Source of the DNA: Paramecium tetraurelia
Taxonomy: Eukaryota > Ciliophora > Oligohymenophorea > Peniculida > Parameciidae
Length of the DNA stretch: 64,000 nucleotides
Assembly (NCBI RefSeq): GCF_000165425.1
Contig: NW_001799631.1
Coordinates: 131,805 to 195,804, forward strand
Direction: 5' to 3'
The position numbers were made by a program, and so were the translations under genes. Under the pieces are notes generated by a model. That model searched no databases and was not told where the DNA came from. It was given only the letters and a program-made list of their open reading frames with translations. The first letter of the stretch is position 1. Every line of letters begins with the position of its first letter. Positions 33,746 through 47,123 of the stretch are shown here, in pieces.

Positions 33746-36318
33746 ATGTCTCAAAATCCTACATCGAAAAAAGGATTAAAGCTGAGTGCTCCTTTTGAGC
33801 CAACAGCCAATCCTTCCTTTGCACAACCTTATTACCCTCCACCAAAATATTATAACGAACCACCCTACTACGCTTAGACTTATGTCCCTACCTCATCAAA
33901 CCAACAAGGAATGCATGAATAGGGAAATACTATAAACTCATTGTCTCTGAATGGAGGTAACAATGCAAATCTAAGTCAATCAACATCCGCCAATGCAACC
34001 AACGGATAATAGCCACAATAAAATGCTTAAAAGCCTAAGAAGAGATTGGTGTTAAATAGTAACACTCAATAAAAATTTGTACTTGATCAAACTGTGGAAA
34101 AGAAAGTATTACTTTAAATTAAATAATAGGCTGATGAAGAGTAGAGGAAATTGGAAGAGTAAAAGAAGTTAGAAGAAGAGAAGTTAAAAAAAGAATAAGA
34201 ATAACAAAGATTGCTAGAGCTAAGAAAACCTAAACCCTACTCGAAGGAAGAACTTAAGAAATTGGTCGAGGCAATTAATGTAATTTTAAAAATAATCATT
34301 TAGGATTTCAACGAGTATTTTGATAAACAAGAGTGGTAACTTTTAAAGGAAAGAAAGCACTTTAACATAAAAGAGTTATAAACTAAAACTCAGCCTCCTA
34401 GAAAGGAAGGCAAGGTAAACACCTATACAAAGACACCAAATCAGAGACCCCCTAATAAACCAGCTGCACCTACAGTTTAACCATTTGACAGAGCACAAAT
34501 CTAACCAGCAACTGAAACTCAACCAAAGATCATCATTGTTAGAGTTGTTGAAGACATTCAAACCAAATAGTTAAAAGATAGAATGAAAACCTAAGCAGAA
34601 GATTTCTTCTAGACTTTGAATCAAACTCCTGAATAGAGAGAGATCATTTTCAAAGAACTGAGATACAGATTGAATTAATTGGCACCAGACAATTTTGAAA
34701 TGGCTTCTCAAAATATTATAAAAGTCGTAATAGATAAGTAATAGAAATTAATTATTATTATAGTAAAAGTGAAAATGATTCAACCTATTTGGAGTATTTG
34801 GCATAAAAAATCATTGAGAAATCCTAAACTGAACCAAAATATAGAAAACTATACACCAAATTATGTTAACTCTTAATCAAAGAGCCATAACTCACCATTG
34901 TCAAAGAGAAATAGGATGGCAAGGCTAAGAGTGTGTCTCTCTTTAAGAATCAACTTCTTAATTAAGTCCAATAAGTCTTTGATGAGAGAAAGAACAAGAA
35001 GGAAGATCTGTCTCACATGAAACCAGAGGAAAGAGAATAATATCACTTAATTAGAAAATAAAAAATTATGGGAAGTATGTACATTTATAATTACTCAAGA
35101 TGTCCGCTTTATTGGAGACTTATTTTTATCCAAAGTGCTTCCAATCTTAGCTGTCGAATATGCAATCAGAGAATTAATTTCCGATTATGTTGCCTAATAT
35201 TTACCAAATCAAGAGAATAGTGAAGAATCTATTGAGGGTTTGATTGAATTATTAGACTAAAGTAAATATATATACAAGCATATTTAGTTGGTGGATCATA
35301 CAAGACTTAGAGCATTACTGATTTTGATGTTTTGAAGAAGGATCTCGAATAATTCTTTGACGGTACAACCAAAAATTTGGAAGAAGCTAAAGCATTCTTA
35401 TAAAAAAAGCTTGAAAAAAACCTATCCATTGATATCATTATGGAAATGTAACTAATTAATTTAATACATTAGATTCAATTTACTTATATCTAAGTATAAG
35501 GTCTCATAAAGAATTTCTATGTTGATAGAAAATGTGTAAGAGAGAAGAAACTAAGGATGGAAGGATCATTATAGCAGATAAGATTAAGCTTAGAGTGTAA
35601 AGACTATTCATCAAGAACAAGAGAAGGAAATTATTGAATAGAATTATAATCAAAGTAAGAATAAGAACAAGAAATATTAAACATAATAAGTGCTCTATGT
35701 TGAAAAAAATTCAAGTTAATAATCATCTTCAGCATCTTCTCAATAAAAGTAGTAATTGTTTGATTTAAATGAATTGGCAATCTTTGTTTAAGGAACCTTC
35801 AACATGGAACCCTAACAATAGGAAGCTAAACTTTTGGAAGAATTGAAAAGAGTCGGACCTTCAGATGAAGCAATTCAAAAGTTCTTCGAAATTTTCTTTG
35901 AATAACTTCTTTCATGTAATAGATTCAATAGATTATTTAGATAAATTAATTAAACAGAATATTGAAAGAGCTCAAATGGTCTTTGAATTATTGAGCAAAG
36001 CAGAAGCCAAGGAAGAGATTGTCAAGAAGGCTACTCAGAAGGTAATTTGATAATTCTAGTTTGTAGGCTTTGAATGAAGACAAAGTGTACGATCTAGCTG
36101 ATTCACCAACAGCAATTGATTTATTGGTTGATATCATTGGGTATTTCTTAAATGATTCAGATATCAACTCATTAAAGAAATTGTATTTCAAACCTGAAGT
36201 TGACATCGAAGACTTTAATGATTTCATGAGCAAGATAGCCACTCAATTACTCATTAAATATTCTGATAAAGAGAATATAATTAAAGAATACTATGGCATC
36301 CTAGGTTATTAAATTTGA
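33746..36318 (+). CDS. eIF4G-like protein with MIF4G domain
   Basis: ATG 33746, TGA 36316-36318. The N-terminal 130 residues are Pro/Asn/Gln-rich and disordered, followed by a charged Lys/Glu helix. The MIF4G core then reads FKELRYRLNQLAPDNF, YRKLYTKLCQLLIKEP and, across a 25-base intron, GNVRFIGDLFLSKVLPILAV, the last being the most conserved MIF4G segment. C-terminal helical repeats (QMVFELLSKAEAKEEI; LADSPTAIDLLVDIIGYFL) resemble an MA3/HEAT-type domain. Introns seen also include 26 bases after 35262, 25 before about 35941, and 25 at about 36041-36065. It should scaffold cap-binding and eIF4A-type factors in translation; a closely related MIF4G protein is possible. Confidence 0.78.
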
Positions 36319-36414
36319 TTATATATATTTGTTGGATATGTAGTTGTTGTATAAGTATTGATATTTCCAATCAAATTAAATTAGAGTTAATTAAAGATAC
36401 ACCATTTATATATA

Positions 36415-37527
36415 TCATTGTTGTTGTGGTTGTTGTTTTTTGATGTTCTTGCTCTTGGGGCCCATGGGAGTGAAATGATTGGTTGAACCTCTTCTATCAA
36501 GGAAATTCTTAATCATCTCAGAACTAACTCTAGAAGACATTGAACTGCCAACTCTATAAGGTGTAATGGAACTCAATCTCCTCTTCAACCACCTAACATT
36601 AATTTATAATGGTACTCTTCTTATTATTTTTATTCATTCCTTTTCTTAATATTCAATTGTTATGTTAGATTGGATCCTACTTTGTCTCTTTAAGAACTCG
36701 GGGGAATCATGTAGGATCTATCCAACTACACTGGAGTCTCACCCAATTCTCCCCAAGTCATCAAAGGAGTTTTCATGTTTTGAGGAGCAGGAGAAAAGAG
36801 ACCAAGCATGTCATCATCCTCAAACCTCTAGGCTCCGACCAAATTGGGGGTGCTTCCATAAAAAACTTAAACACCCTATGCATTTAAGCATTCCTGAAGT
36901 TTTCTCTTTTGCAATTTCTAATCTATTTAATTGATTGCAAAATCTAAGGGCTTATGGTGATCAGAAAATCTGGTGTTTTGGATTTCCACTTTTTACAAAT
37001 TCAATGAATTGTCTGTTTCTTTGAGTTCTTAGATTTCTGGTTGTAGTCTAAATAGTACAGATTCTTACCTTTCATTTCTAGGGTCCATTCTAAAATACAA
37101 TGGATTCAAAGCCTTGTATTCATTTAATTGGAGGTTGTTTTCTCTGTTGCCTTCAATCATATGCTATAATTTATCAGATTGAAGTGCTGCTTATTTAAGT
37201 CTATGTTATTCTTCCACTTAAAACATCCATGCATGTTTCTAATACCATTAATCATCACCCTTCTTAATTATTTGATTTAAGGTAACATTTTCGTCTGAAG
37301 TATAAGTACTCAGAAATTTACTTAACGACATATTTTCATCGGGATTTCTATTTTCTGATTATTTAAAAATGATACCCATCTTCATTTCTCATTTTGTCTA
37401 GTTTGTATAATTCAGGATAATAGTCTCTTTTGATAATAATTTCTAATCTTCTCAAGTATTCCTCCTCAGGTAACACATTCCCTTCAACTCTTTATTTAGG
37501 TTTTGGCACAGGAAATTCATCACTCAT
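36415..37527 (-). CDS. ESS2: ESS2 (DGCR14-like) splicing-associated nuclear protein
   Basis: ATG 37527 (complement), stop 36415-36417. It opens FPVPKPKQRVEGNVLPEEEY and LRRLEIIIKRDYYPELYKLD, the start of ESS2 proteins. After a 28-base intron comes NPDENMSLSKFLSTYTSDE, then WYQKHAWMFQVEEQ, a GSTPNLVGAQ-type segment, and TPLMTWGELGETPVQLD, the family's MTWGE motif. A 23-base intron joins EEWLKRRLSSITPY near the end, and the tail is Ser/Lys/Gln-rich. ESS2 associates with the spliceosomal C complex in animals. 29 bases separate its ATG from the stop of the kinesin gene. Confidence 0.9.
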
Positions 37528-37556
37528 TTTAATTTATATAGTAATTTAATTATTGT

Positions 37557-39749
37557 TCATTTAAAATAACTACGAAAATTTAATTCATCAGACACTTCCA
37601 AACTTGAATTTCGTTTTAGCATTGGTTCGTAATTCTCTTTGCCAACCTTACTCATACTGCTCTTTTCATGAGAACAGATATGTTTCAAAGGTTCCTTAAA
37701 TTATTGACCACCACCTCCCTGTAATTCTATATATGAGGGACTGCTCATATTGATTTAAGATTAAAAGTAACTTTAAAATGACTCTATTTCATTTTTACTC
37801 TATTCTTCAATTTTCTTGTTATCTGTGACATCCCAAAATTATACATTAATGGCAGATGTATCAAATAAATACTTTGGATATTTAATAGGTTTAGATGTAA
37901 CTAATTTTAGTGTTTCAGTATTCTCTCCTTTTAATTTAATTTCCTTTTTTAATTTAACTTTATAAATATTCTACATCATGACTTAGAGATTTTCAGTCAT
38001 TTAATCTAAAGTGTCATTATTCAACAACATCATCTCATCCATATCTATCATATTATGATAGCAAAGTGCTATTTTCTATAATTTATTTTTCTCATCCTGT
38101 AAATCTTTGCTTAATTATTTATACTTTCTTGTTTTCGCCTTTTGATTCGCATATCTCTTTTTTGTTTGCACTACCGTTTCTTATTACTTCTACTTTAAAT
38201 CCATGACTTGATTTTCCAAAGTCTATTTTTCTGATTTTTAAATTATGAATTCTTCCTATAATTCTTGATATTTTTTAATAGTTCCAAAAGAATCAATTAC
38301 ATCTTATTTAACTTCCATTTCTTTGATTCCTTTTTCAGGCACCCATAGAACACCAACTCCGTGATAATGCAAATGAGTCCATTAATAATTGAGTTCTTTA
38401 TTAATCATAGCTTGAATGTGGTCAGAAGTTGTAAACTATTATCTAAATATTTTCCTTTATTCTTCCAGTTTTTCAATGATCTTCAACATCATCTCTTGTT
38501 ATTACTTATCATCCACTCTGGCTTTTTATAGTTCATTAATCTTATCCTCATAATCCTTAATTACTCTATTGAGACTCTCATCATTATCAAATCCAACTAT
38601 ATTTTTAGAAACATTATTTTCTATCTTCTTTGCATTAGTACCGAATCTCAAAGTAGATAATGTTTATTCAAATTAACTATAACATGGATTAACACATAGA
38701 ATTATTGCAGTCCTGGAATTACCACCCAAAGAGGATCGCAATATTTTAGTCAATGGAGAATTCCTGTATGGTATATGTTAATCGCTAAAATGATATCAAT
38801 CTAAATGATTACTTTTTATCTTAGGCTCTCAATGAAATGACTTAAGTTAAAAAGAACAGACTCTTATTAATATGTTTTGATTCATTTTATCTATCCTTGT
38901 ATTGAGATCCTCCATTTCCACCAGCTGATGTGCCTCTCTTCTTAAGCATTGAATCATGAATGTTGATCTTCTCTGATCCTGCCAAATCCACAAAATTCAG
39001 TATCGACTCTGTAATTACTGAATTAGGTCCGATGTAATTGGGAACACATCTCACATACAATCTAAAGATAGTGTGAGATCGACTGCTGCAATGGTTCATG
39101 ACTGTTGAGGCATAATGTCGATTGCTTTCTCCAAATTGAAGAATATCCATGATTTCGTTAATATTAGTTACTACCTCTTCAACTGCTCCTTTAATAACAA
39201 ATTCCTTATTGAAATCCTCATTTATTAATAGAGTGTCACTCAATCTTTCTTGAGTAGCCAATAAATCGTATACTTAGTCAGTATATATTTCAACATAACT
39301 GCATCTTAAGAAATATTGTCTATCCGATTGCTTTGCTATTTCTCCGAATAAATCTTTCAATCCTTATTTAAGAATTCCCTCTTCTTAATCATAGCCCATC
39401 ATAGTATATGTCTTACCACTCCCTGTCTGACCGTACATGAAGACTGTTCCATTTATGCCTTGCAAGGAAGATAATGTGATCCTCTAAATTTATTATGAGT
39501 ATATAAATTTGGTGGTGTGTTTGGAATCGAAACATTAGTCTATTAATAATTCATTCTAAAGTGCATACTAAAAGTAAATTCAACTCTCTGGCCTGGGACG
39601 AACTTCCTCATCCTTACTAAATCATTGAATCTATCATTTGAAATGGTTATGGTGTCTTGATTTTGAACTGACCAGATTTCCAAATCATTGTTGTCTCTTT
39701 CAGCCCCATTCGAAGGTCTGATTCGAACCACAACTTGGATGTTCTCCAT
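37557..39749 (-). CDS. Kinesin motor protein
   Basis: ATG 39749 (complement) starts [17 protein letters not shown]. The N-terminal motor carries the P-loop [17 protein letters not shown], switch [16 protein letters not shown], switch [12 protein letters not shown], and near its end [20 protein letters not shown]. After the motor comes a coiled coil of about 350 residues ([19 protein letters not shown] onward) and a Ser/Gly-rich tail, stop 37557-37559. The short stalk and N-terminal motor suggest a small plus-end kinesin; the subfamily cannot be fixed by eye, though the motor start and stalk resemble kinesin-7 types. A few short introns are present and not all were placed. Confidence 0.9.
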
Positions 39750-39837
39750 TTATTTTAATTTAAATTATTAACAGAATAATTTTATGCCGAAATGAATTAT
39801 TATATATTGATATTAATATTTCTGATAATTCATTATA

Positions 39838-41009
39838 TCAAAAGACCTCTTCTCTGATTTAAAGGAATTCGGAAGCAGCACTCACCTTCTAAGTAAGAAC
39901 TTCTTATAATCTTTCAACGACTTCCAATTATTATTCTCTTTCAAAAGTTTAGGCTTCGTATTAAGCTTCTTATTCGGCAGCCCATCTCTCTTAAATAGCC
40001 AATGAATCTTCAGCATCTTCAAGGAATAACTAAGAGGGGATTAATCTTAATTATTACAGTTTAGTCTTCCAAGTCTTCAACAGCCTCTTAGATGGTGACT
40101 TTGAATTGAACAATTGAGTTTTCTAAGAAAGCCTTTCTCTCAACTAATCTCTTGTGTTCCTCTGTCAAATGACCACTTTAGACTTCCCAGTTGGCAGCTT
40201 ATTTCTCTTCTGTTGCAAGGAGTGAAGCTCTGCTGGCAACTAATTGTTATCTGATTTGGGCCAAGAGTTCCAAAATCTTGATGATGCTCTTGTTGTCGAC
40301 CTTGGAGGCTAATTATGTCAAGGCGTTGATGAGTGGCTATTGATATAATTATTTAATACTTTGAAGAGAGCGTGTTTGCTTTCCATTAATTTAGCTTAGA
40401 CTTTCTCGAATCTGCTCTTGAGTTGAGCAAATGCAACACCTGCTTACAAATGTTAAACGATCTTTGAGGCTTCGTCAATGGCATCGATTTAATCAACATG
40501 TTCAGCATCCTTTCTAACCCATGTTTCGTGTTGTGAATTTCTAGTAGCTTATTCATCAGCAAAGCTCTTCTCGTTATTGGCAATATCAGATGTGACAACT
40601 CTGACTTCAACTTCAGCTTCTCCCAAAGCCTCAGTGGTGGAGTCTCTCAAATTTGAAAGAGCAACAATCTATGTTTAGTGATAAGCGATCTCTTATTCTA
40701 AGTCAGCGATGATCTATTCAAAATTTATACTATTTCTATACCTTCTCAAAGGCAACTGTGTCACTTTCGTGAACCTTGTCGGCTTTCTTTTGATCTCCAT
40801 TGAGTTATGAAGCAATATTGTTTAAGAGGATTTAGATTTCTCCGACTGGTCCTCCTGTTGCCAATTAAAGTTGGAGGACTGACAATATTGAGTTTCCAGA
40901 ATGAATCCTTGTTGATTTAAGCCAACACTTCCTTTGGACTCTCACTTCTTGTTACTCTAGCAGTAGCCACTGCCAATATAAGTGTCAATACAGGGATGAT
41001 TCTTGCCAT
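39838..41009 (-). CDS. Trichocyst matrix protein (TMP family), copy 1
   Basis: ATG 41009 (complement), stop 39838-39840. A signal peptide (MARIIPVLTLILAVATA) is followed by the TMP landmarks: GGPVGEIQILLNNIASQLNG, a DTVAFEK motif, and long heptad-type helices rich in Ala, Glu and Gln (VALSNLRDSTTEALGEAEVE; SLAIQERWAAEQEAQYEAQ). TMPs are made as proproteins, processed, and packed as the crystalline content of trichocysts, the dart-like secretory granules of Paramecium. At least two introns are needed near the 5' end and are not fully placed. Confidence 0.85.
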
Positions 41010-41643
41010 ATTAAAATTAATAATGAAATATAATCACATCCAACAGAGAAGAGACATTAAAAAACCCGTTTTTCGATTATTTGTTAAAAATATATATATT
41101 CTTATTTTTATTATTAACTTTTTGTTTCAAGCCAATCTAATGCTTCTATATATTTTTTATAACATAAAACCATGTTGACTCTTAGAGGTCTTTTCACAAA
41201 ATAGTGAATATTCTGCTAATACAAAATTATATCTTATTAATTTATAAAATATCATATATAAACAATTTTAGTTTAAATTAAAATTAAGTTATTGATATTT
41301 TCAATAAAAGAATATCTAAATTGTGAATTCTGTCTTATAATCCTACTTTTTCAAAATTTACATACCATCTTACAGGAATTAAAGGCTTTAGACATACCTT
41401 TTGAAAGATTAGTTTACAATTTGCTTTAATTCTTTCTATTAATGGTTATTTTTGCTTATGAAAAAATGGGTGCATAGAGACTACTGCTAGAAATTCTTTA
41501 TTACTTAGTGGTATTTATTGATTTGTTGTTGGTTAATAGTAGGCTTGACAGTAATTTTGGTTATTAAAATTTAGTTTTGTGTTTAAATAGAAAATGGGTT
41601 GTTAAAAAATAATTTATTTATCTTTTTATTACTAATCCATATT
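41010..41643. other. Intergenic, divergent promoter region
   Basis: About 630 AT-rich bases between the trichocyst gene and the long coiled-coil gene. No protein-like frame or RNA gene recognised. A short frame at 40996-41178 is just the antisense of the trichocyst signal peptide plus AT-rich flank. Confidence 0.5.
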
Positions 41644-44540
41644 ATGAATAATTCTGGAGATGATATTTAGTTACTAAAAAAAACTATTAATGAGAAAGAC
41701 TAACAGATAAGTGAGCTTGAAAAAAAATTGAGATTAGAGTAATTTAGAATGAAAAAGCAATAGAGTGAACTAAACTCGAAAATAGAGAATGAGAAATCTA
41801 CTGCGCAAAATAATGCTGATTAAATCAACCGATTTGAATTGCAGATAAATAATCTTAAATCTAAGGTAGTTATGAAATTCATATTTTAGTTGAGTGAAAC
41901 TGAAAAAAAGAATTTATAGTTAATAGAAGAGATAAGTACCTTAAAAAAAAGAAGAACATCAGGTTCCACAGACGAGGACTTTCAACCAAAGAAAGAACTT
42001 CAAGGAGATTTTCCTTCTCTCCAATAGATTCTAGGAATAATACAAATAAATCAAGGCAATTATCAACCTGAACTTTCTAAACTATATGAATGCTACACAT
42101 AAGCATGTCAAAGTAAAGACGAGCAAATTAATTCATTATAGGAAGAAATCAAAGATCTTACACAATAGATAGACATTAAAGTATACCTGTTAGCAAATGA
42201 TGTTTTAGTAATCTGAGTCATCAAAGTAACTGGAATCATAAGAAGAACGAATTAAATAATTAAAATAGAGTCTGGATTAGAGAGAGAATGAGTTGAAGAA
42301 TGTTGTGCAACAAACAAGTGATAATAGTGATCAAAAGATTTAAGAATTAGAAAAACAATATCAAACTTAATTAAGCGAAAAAGATAAACAATTACAAGAA
42401 GCAACTAAAAAAGCAAAGTTTGATGTTTTTAAGTTAAATAAACAACTTAATGAATAAAAGACATAAATAGAAAGTGAATAAGCCAAGACTAACTTATTGT
42501 AATAATAAATTGAAAGGCATGAAAGTTCATTGAGAGAATTGGAAATCAAAGTAAGATTTAATTCAAATCATTTTAGATTTCTGAATTAGAATAAAAGAAT
42601 TTACACTTAATTGAAGAAGTAAAGCAAAAGCAATTAGAAATAGAAAGGCTTAATGAGGAAAGTCTGTCTAGAGTGTAAGGTGAGGAGATCTCTGTAGATA
42701 AGCCTTCATATTAAGAGTTAGTCGATTTAATCTAGAAATTTTAAGCAAATGAGATCACTTATCAATAAGAAATGAAAAATTTAGAGGAGGAACTAAACTT
42801 GAAGAATAACCATTCCTTTGAATTATAAGAGGAACTTAATCAATAAATTGAAAAATTCTAGTTGCATGATAGAAAAGTAATCTGATTTGCAATAAACTTA
42901 GTATTAAGATAGTCTAAAATCAATTAAGGCTTTGGAAGAATAATAAGCTAGTGAAAGACATGTTTCCTAAGATTTACAGCATTATGTTGAATAATTAAAA
43001 TAAGAGAAAGAACATTAATAAGCAGAATTTATACACAAAATTAAAGAGTTGAGTGAACACAATACCAACATTGATGATGCTGTTTATGATGTGGAATAAA
43101 AGTATTAAAAAATGATAATGATTTAAGAAGAACAATATTAACGGAGGGAGTAGGAATTAATTCATTAAATAGAATAAACAGAGGAAAAATAAAGTTAACA
43201 AGAATAATTATTGAAAAAGTAAGAACAAAAGTATAAAAATGAAATTAAAGAAAAAGAGGAGAATAACAATTAATTGTTTTAATAAAAACAACTTTAAATT
43301 ACTTAGTTGTAAAAATAACTATAAGATGAAACTCATAAGACAAGAGAGGAAAGCAATAAATAAATAAATGAAATTAAATAAGAGAATTATAAAAAGGAGA
43401 AACAACTGGAGTAAAGGGTTTAAGAGGTAACAAAGCAATACGAGGGAGAACTTAATAAGATAAAAAAGATGGAGATCATTTTAAAGAAGAAAGAAAGAGA
43501 AATAGCAGAAGAAAAAGAAGGAAAAAGATTTGCTGAAGAATAATTACAAATTCTAACAGATAAATGCAATAAGTTGATTGAATAATATGATAATAAAATC
43601 AGAGAGATTTAGATTGCAAATTAAGTAACCAAGTAAGATTAACACAGACATTCCATATTTGATTAGAGAATGTCAATTTCAAGTTCAGACATCAATAAAA
43701 CATTCGAAATTGAAGTTTTGAAAGCTCAAATTGAATAATTGTAATAAAAGGGAGATATAGAATTGTAAGCTGAAATTAATAGATTAAATGAAAGAGAAAG
43801 AGCATTAAAGAAGGAATTGATTGATTTATAAAATGAAATAGGCAATGAACGACTCAACCTCACGGTAGTTTAAAGATAGTTAGAACAAGAAGTTGAAAGC
43901 TTGAATTAAGAAATTAGCAATTTGAAAATGGATCAATAGAGTGAATTAGATCAAATTAATGATTAAAATAATAGAAATTTATCATCTTAAAAAAATGAAT
44001 TCTAAACCAAAATAAATAAATTAGAATAAAAATTAGAACAACAAGCAAATCAATTTCAACAGAAGTAAAGTGAAATTGAAGAAGAAAAAGACAACATTAT
44101 TTAATAGTTAAAGGGTATACTATATTTTATATATATTTTTAGTTAAGATTAAATAATGTGAAGAATAAATTATTGAGTTAAAAGAAAAGAAAAACCTCAA
44201 GAATCCAACATAATAGACAATAATCTAAGATGATAATTTACAACTTTAATAGGAAATAAATTCTTTGAATGAAAAAGAGAGAGTATTGAGGAAGGAGATA
44301 TTGGATTTGTAGAATGAATTAGGGAATTCGAAATTGAGTCAAACTATAAAAATCAGAGAACTAGAAACATTGGCTGAACAGTATAGATAAGAATCGATTC
44401 ATGCTCAGTAAGAGTAAGATTATGCTGAATAATTGACTGCAAAGATTAGTATATAGTATGCTGATTTGGCCATGGAATATGAAAAGACTGTACTTCAAAA
44501 TAGATCTTATCGTAAATCAATTTCTAAAATAAAGTAATGA
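41644..44540 (+). CDS. Long Gln/Glu-rich coiled-coil protein
   Basis: ATG 41644, TGA 44538-44540, roughly 920 residues. Nearly the whole length is heptad coiled coil rich in Gln, Glu, Lys and Leu (ELQEELNQQIEKFQLHDRK; RINEIKQ-type repeats), with a short non-helical insert near 42000-42070 (DFPSLQQILGIIQINQGNYQ). Introns seen: 24 bases after AAA TCT AAG (about 41864), 28 after about 42180, 26 near 42551, 28 near 44115. The C-terminal tail ends YRKSISKIKQ. Such proteins often serve as centrosomal, basal-body or Golgi tethers; no specific family is recognised. Confidence 0.8.
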
Positions 44541-44685
44541 ACCACATTTTTATCATTATTATGAATTATATACTATTGAGTTATGTCTTTGGATTTCATA
44601 TCAGAATGTGTAATAGTGAATGTAAATTCATAACTTTAAATCATTCTTGACAATAGTTGTTTATTATTTTTAATTTTATAATAAT

Positions 44686-47123
44686 ATGAATTCCAAAAAT
44701 AAAAACAACGATAGTTCAAGTGAAGATGATGCTAAAGTTTATGAGACACTAACAAAATTGCCTCCCGCAAATGAACTAATGCCACGCAAATTGACCATCG
44801 ATATTGATGTGAAATCTCTATTTCCCTTAAAGTGAGAATTTTATTTTTCGAAAAGTCAAGACCTTTGCCTTAATTTAATCAGATTTATTCCACATTCATT
44901 GAAGAAATTTAGACTATACAACATCCTATCGAAGCATAGTAGCAGGAAGAGAGAACTTTGCTTGAATATTTCGAGGAGAATAAATAAAACTTGATTTACA
45001 AACGATTTGATCAACTTGATCTATCCAAGCGGAATCCTAACGATAGAACTTATTTTTCTACTCTATTTGCTAATTTCAAGAAGTTCATTTTGCATATCAT
45101 TAAATAGATAATATCCACGAGTATATTTTCGAGGGGATCCACTCTTTGATTAGAAGCTAATACCATGTCAAACAGATTAATTGAAGTTCGATTCAAATTT
45201 TGAATCAGGAAATTTATTCTGTGCATTCAAAAGAGCTGATAATGTCTATGATCTAATACTCCAAAATGATATTAATACTCGAGGCAATACACAATGGTTT
45301 TTTTTTAGTGTAACTGGAGCTTAAGCAGGTCAAACTGTTTAATTTAATTTGCTTAATCATGTAAAATAAAAACATAATACTAGCTCAAAAGCAGCAGTTT
45401 ATTTAATGAAGGATTGCAACCAGCCATCTATTCAATCAAAGAGAACGAAATCAATAAAAAAGAATGGACTCGAGGTGGATTCAACATAAGTTATTTCAAG
45501 AGTCCCTTTATTAAAGAATACCCTCAAACTATGAAAGCTAAATATTACTAATTGAGGTTCAGTTACACTTTTCAACACAATAATGACAAGGTCTATTTTG
45601 CTCATTCCTATCCCTATACCTACACTAATCTATTAGAATTTTTGAATTCCATTCTAATTAATCCAGAAAAGAATTAACACATGTCTAGGAAATCATTATG
45701 TACAACATTGGGTGGGAATACATGCGAAGTATTAACAATAACATCCAACTCTATGTAACGCAGAGCCTACAGAAAAGGAGTAGTCTTTTTGGCCAGATAA
45801 CATCCAGGAGAACCTTAGGGATCATATGTGATGCAGGGAATTATTGAGTATCTAACATCGAATAATCCCCAAGCAGAATATTTGAGATAGAATTGCATCT
45901 TTAAAATATTTCCTATGATGAATACTGATGGAGTTGTCAATGGGAATTACAGATGTGGTTTAGAAGGAAGTGATTTCAATAGGAGATGGAAAAAGCCAAA
46001 TAAGTATCTTCATCCCACTGTCTATTATGCTAAGAAATACATTAAAGGATTTAGCAAGGAAAGGCAAATCATTTTGGTTATTGATCTACATGGACATTCG
46101 AGAAAGCAATCATCTTTTGTATATGGATGCGCTTACTCTTCTTAAGTTAAGACTATAGAGAGAGTCTTCGCTTTGCTTATGGCTAAAATGAATCCTTTTA
46201 TGGATTACTCATCATGTACATTTAGAGTTGAAAGCTCGAAGGATAAGACTGCAAGAATTCAAATTTGGAGAGAATTAAAAATCAATTGGGTTTACACTTA
46301 TGAATGCAGTTTCTATGGGTAATAGAAGAAGCACTTCTAAATCAAAGACTATATCAATTGTGGGGTAAGCATCTGTAATTCATTATCTTAAATTGTAAAA
46401 GATACTTCTAAAGAATTCACAAATCAAGCCAACATCCCAGATATCTAATAATAAATGCTTGAGGAACTAGGCAAGATGCCTTAAACTGATGATCAAGATT
46501 AAGGCTCTGACACTAGTTAATCTGATGCAGAATTATCTGATGATGAAATCATACAATTATTTCAACCTAAAACTTATTCCTTGAAACAGAAAAACTTCCT
46601 AAAATAATTAGACACCAAGAAGAAACAAATTACTACCAAATAAACTTTAGTCACTCAAAAAAATAGCATTTTATAAGAATCACCTTCAAAAAATTAGCAA
46701 TAATAGGATAAACTTCCCTAAAGTAGTTAAAAACCAAAGAATATTGCCTATAGAATTCCACCTCATGTGAAATTAAGATAAATTGAACCCATTAGAGAAT
46801 AGTAATAGCCGATTATGGTTGATAAAAGCTGTTAGACTGATGATTGGATGTATAGATAATGGTTGATTTAAATTGGAAAACAGAAGAAATAGGAGGAATA
46901 CCAAAGTCAAACTCCTACGAAAAATATTTATAAATCCTCATCCCAATCAGCTACAAGATTTATTGTCAAAAACTCATCAAAGCCCGATAGAGGAAGAATT
47001 GATTCTATTTCCTTAGTTAATTCTGGAATATAAAAAAGTATTAAACTATTTAAATATTATTTAGCTGCATTTAGTTAATAAAGATAGATTATGAGATATT
47101 CAGGAAGCAACTTTATGTATTGA
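44686..47123 (+). CDS. Cytosolic carboxypeptidase (M14, AGBL/CCP family)
   Basis: ATG 44686, TGA 47121-47123. An N-terminal beta-rich domain typical of CCPs includes LKFDSNFESGNLFCAFKR and TQWFFFSVTGAQAGQ. The M14 catalytic domain follows: zinc ligands in LARQHPGEPQGSYV (HxxE) and VIDLHGHSRK (second His), the substrate-binding MMNTDGVVNGNYRCGLEGSD then FNRRW, and the catalytic Glu in VYTYECSFYG. CCPs remove glutamates from tubulin tails or side chains and tune ciliary microtubules. About 250 polar residues follow. The 5' third contains several introns near 44831-44880, 45110 and 45385 that I did not place exactly. Confidence 0.9.
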
